A stretch of 64,000 nt of DNA, taken from Limnoperna fortunei (Eukaryota; Mollusca; Bivalvia; Mytilida; Modiolidae). Position numbers and translations under genes: made by a program. Below are positions 22,101 through 36,000 of this stretch, one piece after another. Each line of letters starts with the position of its first letter. The stretch's first letter is position 1. The DNA is taken from positions 46,565,070 to 46,629,069 of the forward strand of contig OX104114.1 in the NCBI GenBank assembly GCA_944474755.1, in the 5' to 3' direction. The notes under the pieces are model-generated. The model ran no database searches and was not told the origin of the DNA. It saw nothing but the letters and a program-made list of their open reading frames with translations.

Positions 22101-25100
22101 AACCTCATTGTAATGACTACACATTAGGATCGTTTTAAACCTCATTGTAATGGCTACACATTAGCTAGGATTGTTTTAAACCTCATTGAAATGGCTACAC
22201 ATAGGATCGTTTTAAACCTCATTGTAATGACTACACATTAGGATCGTTTTAAACCTTATTGTAATGGCTACACATTAGGATCGTTTTAAACCTCATTGTA
22301 ATGGCTACACATAGGATCGTTTTAAACCTCATTGTAATGGCTACATATTAGAGCAATCTTAAATCTTATTGTAACCGCTACACAATATAATAGTCTTAAA
22401 TCTTATTTAGTCTTAAATCTTATTTTAACAGTCACAGCAAAAAGGTGACATGCAAATAAAGATAAGAGGTAGTCAGCCTCAAAAGAAAGATAACTCTAGT
22501 TAGTCTAAAATCTTTATTTTAACAGTTGCACACTAGGGCAGATTTAACTCTTATTGTAACAGCCATACACTAGGGGATTTTTCTCATTGTAACAGCCATA
22601 CATTAGGGGAGTCACCTCATTTTAATAGCCATACATTAAGGGAGTCATCTTCCATTGTAACAGCCATACATTAAGGGAGTCATCTCCCATTGTAACAGCC
22701 ATACATTAGGGGAGTCACCTCATTGTAACAGCCATACATTAAGGGAGTCATCTCCCATTGTAACAGCCATACATTAGGTGAGTCACCTCATTGTAACAGC
22801 CTTACATTAGGGGAGTCACCTCATTGTAACAGCCATACATTAAGGGAGTCATCTCCCATTGTAACAGCCATACATTAGGGGAGTCACCTCATTGTAACAG
22901 CCTTACATTAGGGGAGTCATCTCATTGTAACAGCCATACATTAAGGGAGTCATCTCCCATTGTAACAGCCATACATTAGGGGAGTCATCTCCCATTGTAA
23001 CAGCCATACATTAGGGGAGTCACCTCATTGTAACAGCCTTACATTAGGGGAGTCACCTCATTGTAACAGCCATACATTAGGGGAGTCATCTCATTGTAAC
23101 AGCCATACATTAGGTGGGTCATCTCATTGTAACAGCCATACATTAGGGGAGTCACCTCATTGTAACAGCCATACATAAGGGAGTCATCTCCATTTGTAAC
23201 AGCCATACATTAGGGGAGTCACCTCATTGTAACAGCCATACATTAGGGGAGTCACCTCATTGTAACAGCCATACATTAGGGGGGTCACCTCATTGTAACA
23301 GCCATACATTAAGGGAGTCATCTCATTGTAACAGCCATACATTAGATGACTCATCTCATTGTAACAGCCATACATTAGATGACTCATCTCATTGCAACAG
23401 CCATACATTAGGGAAGTCATCTTATTGTAACAGCCATACATTAGGGGGGTCACCTCATTGTAACAGCCATACATTAGGGGGTCAACTCATTGTAACAGCC
23501 ATACATTAGGGGGGTCATCTCATTGTAACAGCCATACATTAGGGGGTCACCTCATTGTAACAGCCATACATTAGGGGGGTCACCTCATTGTAACAGCCAT
23601 ACATTAGGGGAGTCATCTCATTGTAACAGCCATACATTAGGGGGGTCACCTCATTGTAACAGCCATACATTAGGGGGGTCACCTCATTGTAACAGCCATA
23701 CATTAGGTGGGTCATCTCATTGTAACAGCCATACATTAGGGGAGTCACCTCATTGTAACAGCCATACATTATGGGAGTCACCTCATTGTAACAGCCATAC
23801 ATTAGGGGAGTCACCTCATTGTAACAGCCATACATTAGGGGAGTCACCTCATTGTAACAGCCATACATTATGGGAGTCACCTCATTGTAACAGCCATACA
23901 TTAGGGGAGTCACCTCATTGTAACAGCCATACATTATGGGAGTCACCTCATTGTAACAGCCATACATTAGGGGAGTCACCTCATTGTAACAGCCATACAT
24001 TATGGGAGTCACCTCATTGTAACAGCCATACATTAGGGAAGTCATCTCATTGTAACAGCCATATGCATACAATAAAGGGTTTTAAATCTTTTGTAATAAT
24101 AACACTCTAAAGCAAACTCAGTCTTATCTTTACTTTACTCTCTTTACTTTTAGATTCTATTTTCAATACATAAAAGTTTAAGTAGAGGACAGTTACATGC
24201 AGAGTCACCAGCAGAGAGATATCTACTACAGATTTGTTCCAGTACAAGAAAGTATCCTTCTAATGTTGGGGAAGCAGAAATTATACATGGCTTTGTAATA
24301 AAATAGTTGCCATTTGTACATTGGCAACACAAGTACCCAGCAAACACATGACGTAAATCTAACGTTGGTTATAAGTTGTGAGAATGTTGGACCTGACGTT
24401 ACTTATCTACAACGAAAATGCAACGTTGTTGTTACGTCTTTAATTCGTAGGGTAATTAAGCACGTTTAACTGACGTTGTTAAAACGTTGTCAAAAATAGC
24501 AACATTTGTATAACATTGTGTAGACGTTGTTAAATCACGTAAAACATAACGTTAATTCAACGTGTTTTTTACGTTACAAAAAACTTAGCGAACATATTTG
24601 CAACGTCCTTGTAACGTTTATTAGTGTTCGATTTATTAAGAACCCATATACGATTTTTAAAAAAAATAGTGTGTTGGGTTGGGTAGATTACAGTATGTTT
24701 TAAAATAAACAATATAGTTTAAATATTTTAAATATTTTAAAACAAATCATATTAAACTATTTTTCTTTCTGGTTAAAAATCTTTCCTGGATTGAAGAGGG
24801 TGGGAGGGTTTCGACATAATAAATTCTTTACATTTTAATAAATAAATGAATTTCCACAAGAATTTAATTATAGCATGTTCCTCCTCAATCTTTTTTCTTT
24901 TTTTAAAATTATGTCTCTTACAATGGTTTTTTATTAACTGGCGATTTACGGGGGTGGGGGATTGCAACATAGATACTTTACATTGTATCAACTTTTATGA
25001 ATTTCTACCAGAATTTAATTAACATTTCCCGGTCAGTTTTGTTCGCTTTATTTCTCTGTATATCTCTTACAGTGGCTTTTTGTTCTTGCCGATCGAATGT

Positions 25101-27011
25101 AAATAGCAGGGGTCATGAAATTACACAAGGGTTGTAAAACCACACGTGCACGCGTAATTTGATGTCTTGTGAGTGTTTGCTATTGAAACAAAGAAAACTG
25201 GGTCATTCGCCACATGTAAAGAAAAGACAAAGCTCAAAAGTAAGTACTATAATATACAAGATACAATAGACAAAATTCATAAGAAAACGTTTAGCATATT
25301 TTTGATATGTAATAATTCTTCTTTTAATTTTTTAAGACCGAATTTGAATATTGTATAAATGTTTCGTTGGGACATTCGTACAATTTAATTCCTTTTCCTC
25401 AAAATCACGTTCGAATATCGTTTAATTGAAAACAAGAATGAAAAGGAATGCGTGTATAAAATGCAGTAATATTTTAGGCCTATTCATGTCATAAATGTCA
25501 GACACTGGCTGCTCACTCTGCAGATGTTATATCTCGACGACAGGTCAGAATGCGGAAGCGCTCCTACCCATGTGGGGTACTGGAGTACGGAGCAGCCCGG
25601 CCGCTAGTAGAACATATGCTGCCAAGTTCTTCGACTAGGTATCCCGAAGGCTGGGCTTCGACAAACCCACCATGGTGGAGTCCATGTACTACTAACAACT
25701 AACAACCGTCCGACCGTGGGTATTTATTTATCAGTGTAGGACGTTAAAACCCCCAACAAGAAGAAGAAGACCTATTCATTTGGGTCTTAGAATGTATTTA
25801 TAATTGATCTTATTTCGTGAAATATTTCCTTAACGCATTTCAGCCACGCGATTTCAGCCAGTCGACATTTTCTTATGTGCATTTGGACCCCAAACTGAAA
25901 TATTTTGTAAACATGGCTGACACAGGAAATAATCCGGTTCCTATTATTGTTCTTACATATATTTCAGTAGAATTAAGATTATATGTATAGTAAAATCATT
26001 TATTGTTTTTTTTATCGTACAGCTTTAGCTGCTTACTGCTCTGGTTGGGACTCCATATGGCGAATGATGAATGCATTATGGTCTGACTACGGTTTACGAG
26101 GGAAAAAGGAAAGCTTCAATTACTGATTCTTTCTGTGTGTTGTCAGATGATGATACGTAAGTTATTTTCTAAATCATTGTATTATAATTAATAATAATTT
26201 CACAACACAGGATTGTTACGTGTTACATGATACATGCTTATTTGAAAGGAAGAGCAAAAATTTTTTTGTCAACACTTTTGAATAATTATTATTTGGACCA
26301 ATTTGAAACTGTAAACCATCATCAATCTTTGCAAATGGCCAATTTATCGAAGTGCAACTACATTTAACCAGATGACAAAAATACCGAAAGATTTATTAAT
26401 TTTCTTCTTCTTCAGGGGCATACAGAAAAAATCATCCGTCAGCCACAGAAATGGATGCGGAGGAGATTATAACGTAATGCCTAAAACATGCCCCTAATAG
26501 GCCAGGGGATCCAGATATAAGGTAAGTTAAATAATTGCTAACTTAGGGAAACCCAAATAATACTGTATTCAGAACACATATTGTCTCAAAACATTTTCAG
26601 ATTTATGTGAGTTTTTATTTAAATTGTGGTTGACGCAACTTTCAGCAGTTTTTTAGCTGTATCATTGCGTCCAGGTTTTTTGCGCGGGGGAATACCCGGT
26701 AAAAAACCCGAACAACCCTCACGCGGTGAATAGAAGATGACTAACTACCATAACCACGCGGCCACCGACGCCCTCATTTCAAAATATTAGCGTACAGAGA
26801 CACGCTGATATAAAAACTTTTATCCTGGGACTAAATTCATAAAATGACAGTATATTTTAAACATTTTGTGTAGAGCTTTACACACACTTCAAGCTTGACC
26901 ACTGCTATCGTGTCGTATAAAGAATGCTTAATGTACTCCATAATAATAATGTAATAGATGGTTAAAAAGAGTCTATCAGATAAAGAAATTATATTGCTTT
27001 AATTAATTAAT

Positions 27012-27082
<71 letters not shown>

Positions 27083-30000
27083 TTTTTTTTAGGTGCCAGA
27101 ATCCAGACAGCAACCAGTTGTAATTGTATTGCAGAAATCTGCAAAAACTTTTAAAAAGTTAATGTATTGATTGTATATTACAAAATCCTAAGATCCCGAT
27201 GTCATATAGATATGTGTTGTGATAAACTGCTTTTGTATTTTTTGCTCTCTCTACAACACATATTTTTGTGTATTGACTGTAAGTAATTGTTGAACATATG
27301 TTTAATATGTATTGCCTTTGTGTGTTTTAATTAATGTAGCTGTATTTGTGTCTGTATGTATTAATGTCTTAAACCAACTACTGTTTATATTTTCTGTGTG
27401 TCCTCTTGTACAACAGTGTGTCAGAAGCTTAATTAACTGTTTTGTCTCGTAATATTTAAACAATAAAAAAATAGGAAACTAATTTATTTTTCTATTTTAA
27501 TTATACAAGTATTTTGCATCGTTTTTCCTTTGAAAATCGTATTTTGTATTTCACCCTACTATGTATTTTGTGGAGCCTGCAGCAGAGCTTTTCGAGACAT
27601 AAAGGCAGTTATATGTAGCATATGTTCCTTGAATTCTTGAAATGTTCACCATTTTGGTATCTCTTGCATTTGTTTTACGTTGGCTATCAGAGATGTATTG
27701 TTGTGGTTAATAAATACGATGCGGTTATGACCATATTTCTTTCGAGGAAAAAACGGAACAGTGATTTTCAGGAAGACATTTTTTTTATATATGCAACAAT
27801 TGCTTGTTTCAATTACGTTAGACAAACGTATGTGGAACGTGTTATGTATTATTTTTTATGTTGTGACAACGTTTACAGAACATCTTCGTCAAAGTCATAC
27901 GTAGTCTAAATGTCGGGTGTACGTCACAATTTTTTCGTAACGTTTGGTGAATGTCTGTCAAACGTCGTAAATTGGTTGCAAAAAACGTTAAGGCGACGTT
28001 AAGAAAACCATCCATTTTTTCGTAAAAATAACGTTATATAGTAACGTTACTGTAACCAAAAACATACATTTTAACGACGTCTCTACGACGTAAAATTGTT
28101 TGCTGGGTATTCTCCTAAAACTGAAAAATTCAAACCTATCTGATCTTCAAAATGTACAATTTATACTCAAAAGGATACCTTATTTTCTTGGATTTCTTTG
28201 GGCTAATTGAACAAATTTATGAATTCAAAGGTTATTGATGACTTATGTATCTCTAAATATTATGTTAAAAGTAAGTAATGACAGAACAAAACAAGCATTC
28301 AAAGTTGAAAGGAGATATAATATGTGTTGATTGGTTATAAACATAAAACTAGAAAAACTGTGAGCAATGCTCACTAACTGATACCCCCACTTCCCTTATA
28401 CCAATGTTAAAGACTATGTACTTCTATGGAAACCCCAAATATCATTCCGATTAAAATGTTAAATATCAAGTACAAAATGGTAGTATATGACAAAGATTCT
28501 GAGTAATTTTTAGGAGTTATGCATAAGAGAAAGTGTAACAGATGGACACCCCATCATTATAAACTGCTAAAGCAGGGGGTAGCAAAAGAAAGTTGTTAAT
28601 GGTAGATAAACTGTGTTTTTTTTTTTAAATAATAAGCACAGGAAGGCCATTTTAGTTGGAATTTTGTCCACTTTTATTTTTAAAATCTGTTAGTGTTCAT
28701 GGATATTTAGTAGTACTAATTGTCAGTTTATATTGTGTCAGTTAAATGATCAAGATCCTATAGATGTGATTTTGAAAAAAATGCATTTATCCAATTTTTT
28801 TGTATTATTCACATATTACCATGATACTCGTATAAATTTGAACAATATGGTTCTTTCAAGTCAAAATGATACCTCTTTTGCATTTTTGCACTATCGCAAG
28901 AAGCTATAAATAAAACATTTGATTTTAGACTTTGGAATATATTCTTTCACTTTATTTTCTTCCAACCTAAATGTTAGATCACCTTTAGCCATGGTTCTTT
29001 TATAACTGTCAACTTTCAATATTTCCTATTAAATGACTGGTCCTATTAGAAGCAGACTATGCAGGGGTGGTTTTTGCATCTCCTTCTTTAAATTTTTTTT
29101 CCGTTTATAATAATGTTTGTGATTGGTAAAAAAAATAAACCACTGAACCAAATTTATTTTACTAAAGTTGTTTGGGATGGTTATAGACAGTTTCATAAAT
29201 ATAGTTTCTTTTTGACTTTGCAGTTCATAGATTTATGTATTATGCAAATGATTTTTTGTCTCAGTCCATGAATAAAAATTAATCCACAGTAGCGACTGAT
29301 ATAAAAATATGTTTGACCACATCCAATGCAAGCAATCCTGTTTCTTTAACATTGAATTAGATTGACATGTAGAACTGTGGATGTGTCAGATATAAAGGTA
29401 AGCTTGACCAAATCTTCCTTTTGTATAAAGGGTAAAAGGTAATACTGCAACAATCATCCTTCAGCATGAAGAGGTAAAATAGAAGCTGCACCAAATCATC
29501 TTCTTGTGTGAAGGGGTGAGGTAAGACTGCACCAAGTTGTCTTCTAGCACAGAGTGGTGAGGTAAGGCTGCATTGAATCACCCTCATGTATAAAGAGGTA
29601 ATAAGGCAAAGCTGCACCAATCATTCTCTAGTAGGAAGAGGTAAAGGTGAGGCTGCACAATCATCCCTTTTCCCCATTAGTACACAGGATTTAAGCCTTA
29701 GATGTATATATACAATACATGTACCATATACTTATCTTAAACATCAAATCAAGTGTTATTATTTTATTTTTATATTTATTTCAGAGTGCATTTAGACCTG
29801 CAGATTGGAAACCACATTCTGTTGGTGAAAATTGGATTAAACTTGAAACTGATATGAATATAGATCTCAAGATTAATGTCCCTGTAAAGCAACAAAACCA
29901 CACAATGCTAAAACAAATACAGGTAAATACTGCAGCTTTAAACAAATACTGTTGGAATGTTTATTTCTGATTGGCTGAAATTGTACAGATCTCCTTCACA

Positions 30001-33000
30001 TTACATGACCTAACAAGATGGTTCCTCTGTAAAGTTTATGCAAGTTTTGTCATTTGGAAATCAAGCTGCCAGTTCAGGATCAATTTTAATATACAATTTT
30101 TTTTTAAACGAGTAAAACAAGAATCAAACTATAAACATAATAAATCCTATGGATAAACAAAATATCAATGTTAGTAATTATTTTATGTGTATTTCCTTGT
30201 TTATTTAAATAAACTTACTTTTACTTTCAATTATTATTTAGTCTGAAAATTGTGGAAAATGTGACCAAAATACTAAGGTAATTAGGTTAAATTTTGAGTG
30301 CAAAAAAGGTCTTGACAACCTAAAAGGATTTATAATGTACTCCAATTGCAGATTTAACATACCCTATGTATGTTACAACAAACAATACCTACATATCTCA
30401 TCTGTTTTTTATATAGCATGGAATCGCTCCATATTGTGCAAATATTCGAAATGGAATTATTTCTTTCAATGGAGAAGTAAGAGATGTGTTAGAAATGCTA
30501 GATCAGTCAGAGTCAAAACGAAGTAAGGGACGAGACAAGGGACAGACAACTCAACAAGTCTACAGTGTGGAATTCTTCACACAGCCAGTAAGTATCATAT
30601 ATTCAGACTGTGAGTCTGTGACATATACAAAGTATATGTACTGGTGAATCATTGTATAAATTAATGTATTAAATTCAAAAATGATGTCCTTCAGATGCTT
30701 TGAAAACAAAACCATATTTAAATATGCACTTAATTATAACCCCACTTGTGTATTACACCAATTTGTTTTAATCTAATTTTTTGTAAATGCATCAAAAGAC
30801 AATATCTGTTGTTACTTTCAACCTGCAAAGCTCCCATTTTCTGTTCTTGGTCGGGGGGGGGGGGGGTGGAATGACAGATAAAATAAAACATAGAAAATTA
30901 GACCAGTTGATACAAGCATTTTAAAAAAAGATCTGCAGTCAGGTTGTTTTATTTTTTTATTTTAAGTTGTTAAATAGGAAGATATATGAAGTGGAGACAT
31001 GTCAGTGCATAAAAATATGCATCAATCTGATATGGCCTGCACACTTTTTCCATTGGATTTTTACAGATATCTTTTTTATCACCTCTATTTTAAAGTTTGG
31101 TGGTAAATATAGATGGTTGAGCAATCTAATTAAAATTATATCTTCACTTCCCCCCCCCCCCTTTTTTTTGCTATTCATGGCGACAATAGCAAAAAGGGGG
31201 GAGCCAAGTGATATAATTTTAATTAGATTGATGGTTGAGGGACTTGAGTAATAAAAACAGAAACACACTCATGTCAATACTGTCTAAATTTGGTAAACAC
31301 ATGAAATGACATGACATGACATGAAATATTTTCCTCAGAAAAATCATCAATTTCACTTTAATTATACTACAAAAAAAATTGATAATATTTGGATGACAAT
31401 ATTTGCCATGAGACATTTCAGACTGGTTATCAAATGAGTTAATACAAATTATAAACTCATTTATTAACATTTTATTTGAAAAAAAAAACTATCCTGACCC
31501 CAAGCGAGAATAGTATGAATGTTGAAACTCAGCTGAAAAATGGCCGAAGTCCTGTGTGAAATACAGGTAACAAAACCAACTTAATAAAACAGATCACAAA
31601 CTTTTAAAAAAAAAGCACGAAGGACTACAAGCAGGTGCTGACATGCCAGCTCCAGACCTCAATTAATCTAATTCAGAAGATTATGACTTCATCATACAGA
31701 AAATCAATTACCGTATAGCGGGTTATTTTAGCGGGGTGCAAATTTTGGCGTATTTTAGCGGTCAAACTGAAATCGCCAAAATAAAAACCTCTAAAATTTT
31801 AGAAACTCCGGTAAAATGTTTTATAGACGATCGGTATTGTAAATTTAATCAATAACATGGTCATTTGGCAAATATTGGTATTACCTAAGATTGTGTTAAT
31901 TAATAAACTATTCATTAACGTCCTACGGCTAATTTGGTCAATATCTGTGCAAAATGTCTTAAATTATTTTGACTAATCAACAAATCTATTCATCAAATTG
32001 ACACCTCGATTAACTGTCATTTAAACCGTTAAATAAACATGCGGATAAGCACTACATCAAACCACACAATTAATAAATCTGTCATAATTACGAAATGGGT
32101 ATGCAACGTGATTTTACCTGTATATACAAAATTAAAATTATCAATTATAACTTATAGAAAATTGGTAGATTTGTAAAAAAATATGTTTACAAATATTGGA
32201 AACTAAACATTGAACAAGATAAAAATCGTTTTTATTTCAGGAGATTTTCTTCCTCCTCAGATTATTTATTCATCCTGTATATAAGTTTCCATCCGTAATT
32301 AAGTTTCTGTCTTTGTACATGAAATATAGCCTGTTTCCGTCCCCTTCCTATGTAGTCACCTTGTTTACTTACGTTCTAATTGGAAAATACACAAAACCAT
32401 GTTTGTCCGGGATTGCTAGACCGCCAAATTTTTTTCTATGGTTTTGCCCATTCGCCAAAATTAAAACCACAAAATTTTTTGCAATACATTTTGACCTAAA
32501 AAACGCCAAATTTTACACCCGCTATACGGTATTGCCCTTCCCGTATGGAGTTGAGTGCCATGACATCAAAAAATTATATGAGAAGAGCATAGCTGGCGGC
32601 ACACTTCAGTAGTGTAAATATTTGGATGATGAATAGGTAGTAGTTTTTTTGTATAATAACACACTTGATGATATCAAACTTGAAACGGGTTAAGTTTGAA
32701 ATATAAAACAAAGATGAACAGTCCCAAACACTATTATAGCCCTTTCATTGGTAGTGTATAAACAAATGTCAGAATGATATAGTTTGGCTTTGTCAGTACG
32801 TAGCTATTCTATGCCATTCTCTTAAACCTTTTCTCCATGTACTCAAACACTTAAAAAAAAAAATAGTGCCAACTGTGCTCTGTTAGAGGCTTTTACTTCA
32901 CTTCATTTATAACAAGATGCTGAAGACTTTCTATAGACTTTGTCTAAAAATTTTAATAAACCACACAATGCTTTATTGTACTCAGAATGACTAAAACTTA

Positions 33001-36000
33001 CGTTGTTGATACCAATGCATGTGAAGAGTTCTGAAAAATACAGTGCTAAAATAATGTGTTCACTTTTCCAACCACATTTTTTTCTAGTTCCACGAAAGGT
33101 TGAATCCCAATGTTGGCAGAGAAGTTAAAATAAAATTCTATTGGACAACTTTTATTTTTATTCCTATTTCGGTCAAATTGGGCGGACCTGTTAAACATAA
33201 AATTTTAAAACTCTGGCCTAAAAATTAATTAAATCAAAAAGTATAAACAACGTATTCATGAAGACAAGAAATTTCACCTTTATCCTCGATCACAGCCAGT
33301 GTCAATGTTTTTGACAGGTAATCCTATTTAAAAGTAGTGCTACTGGTCAATTATAATACACCAACAAGTGTCAGTTTAAATCGTACTGATGTGTAAATAC
33401 TTCCACCTTTTGAGTAAATATGTAATACAAATAAAAAATTCTAAGATTTTCGTATTTAACTGATATTGTTGTATGTTTTATGTGTTTTAAATGGATTACA
33501 TACACTGTACCATTTGTTTACTTCAGAAATTCTGTTATTTTGAAGATTTCTACAAAGACAGAAGAACCACAACTATATGACAGTATATGTAAGCTGGTTA
33601 TACAGGGAGTCACACATGGAAGAGCATTTGTACACAGTAAAGCTACAGTGTCAGAAGCCAAGGAGGTATTTACTGATTAGCTTGTATATATCAGGATTGG
33701 TTTGTTTTATTTTGTTTATTTATAGATTTAACCACTTTCAGCTTTATCATTGTGTCCAGTTTTTATAGGGGAGAAAGCTAGAATACCTGGTGAAAAGCCC
33801 AGGGAAACTGGCAATCCTTTAAAGCTGACTGAAGCACAGCTTGACCAAACTCTGACTGAAGCTCATAAAACCCATTGTTGGTATGGTGTTGGTCTATAGT
33901 AGTACCTAATTGTAAACTTTGTTGCCAACCCCATCATAAACTACTAGTGTATACTGCAATAAAATGACAGATGGTTATATATCTGTTTTGAGCTGCAAAC
34001 AAGTCAGAAAAATTATTAATTGCCAGTTCTTGAGGATAACTTGTACGTCGTGCTCATTTTACATGCATATAAGAATTTTTTGTCAATTTTCTGGCACAAG
34101 AGAGGGGTGCTGACATTACATTAATGTGGACTATAGATGGCTTTTTACAGTGTTTCGGAACAGAAAATGTTTCTTATCTTTGAAATTATATTTTATATTT
34201 ACTGAATAAATATTATTTCAACTACAAGATTTTGCTCTTGTTGGTTTCTGAGATTGTTGCCTGTGGACAGGGCCTCGTTAGCCCTGTGGTCTAGTTAGTT
34301 AGCCTACTTCTATTGATCACATGCTTGTTAAAACTTAGTTTGTGAATTATAATCCGACTTCAAGAAGGGTTGTTTGTCATCAAGCTTAATTTACAGGAAT
34401 TGTCAGTTTTCCTACCACCAAAGATTGGGTATTCTTATTGAAACCAAATTATTGATAAAAAATTGCTGAAAGGGGCATGAAACACTTTTTTCTGTATATT
34501 CAGATTTTCACACTTTCATCTTTATGTAGTGTTCTCCCAAGGTTTTTAAAATGTAGTGATTTGCATCAAGGTAATACTTTATTTAAAAGAGCTTGGACAA
34601 TCATTTTTAAAAGTGAAGTATCACAAGGAGTAATAACTCCTGCTAAAAGTGTCATAAAACCCTGTTGAAACAATTTAACTGAATTATCTCTCCATTCATA
34701 TGTGTATCTGTATATTCTGTTTTTCACAGTCATCTGCATGCAGTGTTCTACCAAGGTTTTTTCAAATGTAGTGTTTTGCACTGATCATGAGGTAATAATT
34801 TATTCTAAAGAGCTTAGACAATCCTGTAAAAACGGAAATATCATAAGGGTATAAAAATAACTACAGATAAATTTAGGTTACTTGGCATCATTATTCCCAC
34901 AAATGCTCTTTACAAAGATTTGATTCAAGAAAATTTTTTTCATAGAAAAGAGTAAATAGAAGAAATTATACAAAATTGGCAAAAGAGAGATTTAACACTT
35001 TATGGTAAAATAACAATTATTAAAAGTTTGATTATTCCACAATTAACATATGTACTGAGCATTTTACCTAACCCAGATGATGCTTATCTCAATGATATTG
35101 AAAAGAAAATTATGAAATTTTTGTGTGATGAAAAACCTGCAAAAGTAAGCAAAAATGTATTATATCTTAAGAAATCAGATGGTGGTCTGGATTTAACAGA
35201 CATAAAAATTTATGCAAAATCTGTAAAATTTCAATGGTTATGCAAACTATATGATAAGAATTATGATGCATTTTGGAAACATATGATATGTGCTAGAATT
35301 AAGTATTTTCAACATTTTATGGGAGAGCAATTTAAGTGAGCTTGATGCTCACAAACTTAATATCAAATCAAAATTCTGGCAGGACATACTTGTTTGGTAT
35401 TCATCTCTGAATTTTGAAAGTTTAAAAAACAAAGTCTCAAAATCAGATATAGTTTGGTATAACTCTATTGTTACCATTGATAACAATATACTTTACATTA
35501 AAAAATTGTCAGAAAAGGGTATTAAAAAAGAAGGTGATTTTCTTGATGAAATTTTTGTGTGATGAAAAACCTGTCATAATGTTTCTTAACAAATATAATG
35601 TCCATATTAATGCTTTAACATATTATGGCATCACCACATGTATTAATAAAGCTTTGATCAAAGAAGATATTGTACCAAAACCACCTCTGATATCAAATCT
35701 AAAAGGTAGACAAAATATTTCAAAATTTATCTACTCATATTTTATAGAAAAGAAATTACCAAATAAAGTCAATGTCAAAGGTATTGAGAAATGGCAACAA
35801 AAACTAGATGTAGAGTTGGATTGTTCCATATTGTTTAATGACATATATAGAACCACCAATGATACCAAATTCAGAAACTTTCAATTTAAATTACTTCATC
35901 CTATTCTTCCAAATAACAAATTATTACATAAGATGGGGAAAAAAGACACTACTTTATGTAATTTCTGTAACAAAGAGGAAGACTCAATATATCATTATCT

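Larger units (their letters stand above)
24334..28109. mobile_element. 3.8-kb TIR element with ACGT-rich ends (ODR4 intron 4)
   Basis: The ends match as inverted repeats: TACCCAGCAAAC at 24334-24345 and GTTTGCTGGGTA at 28098-28109. The outer ~280 bp at each side are dense in AACGTT/ACGT words in both orientations, typical of subterminal transposase-binding repeats. TA at each tip may be the target duplication. No long transposase frame is visible, only short fragments. It carries internal repeats: a SINE-like segment near 25500-25775, a SINE fragment near 26640-26778 and a TTTA tract. The superfamily is not assigned. Confidence 0.65.

Noticed and set aside
21246..24066. CRISPR-like direct repeats
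   Set aside because: Units are contiguous with no unique spacers, and the context is an animal intron.
23184..24072. Minus-strand open frames with an 11-residue MYGCYNEVTPL repeat
   Set aside because: The 33-bp minisatellite unit is divisible by three and lacks stops in this frame. It lies in an ODR4 intron with no start context or splice support.
26020..26525. Exon-like pieces inside the TIR element (acceptor at 26414, donor at 26521)
   Set aside because: Frames contain stops and no transposase motif is visible; may be decayed exons but cannot be supported.
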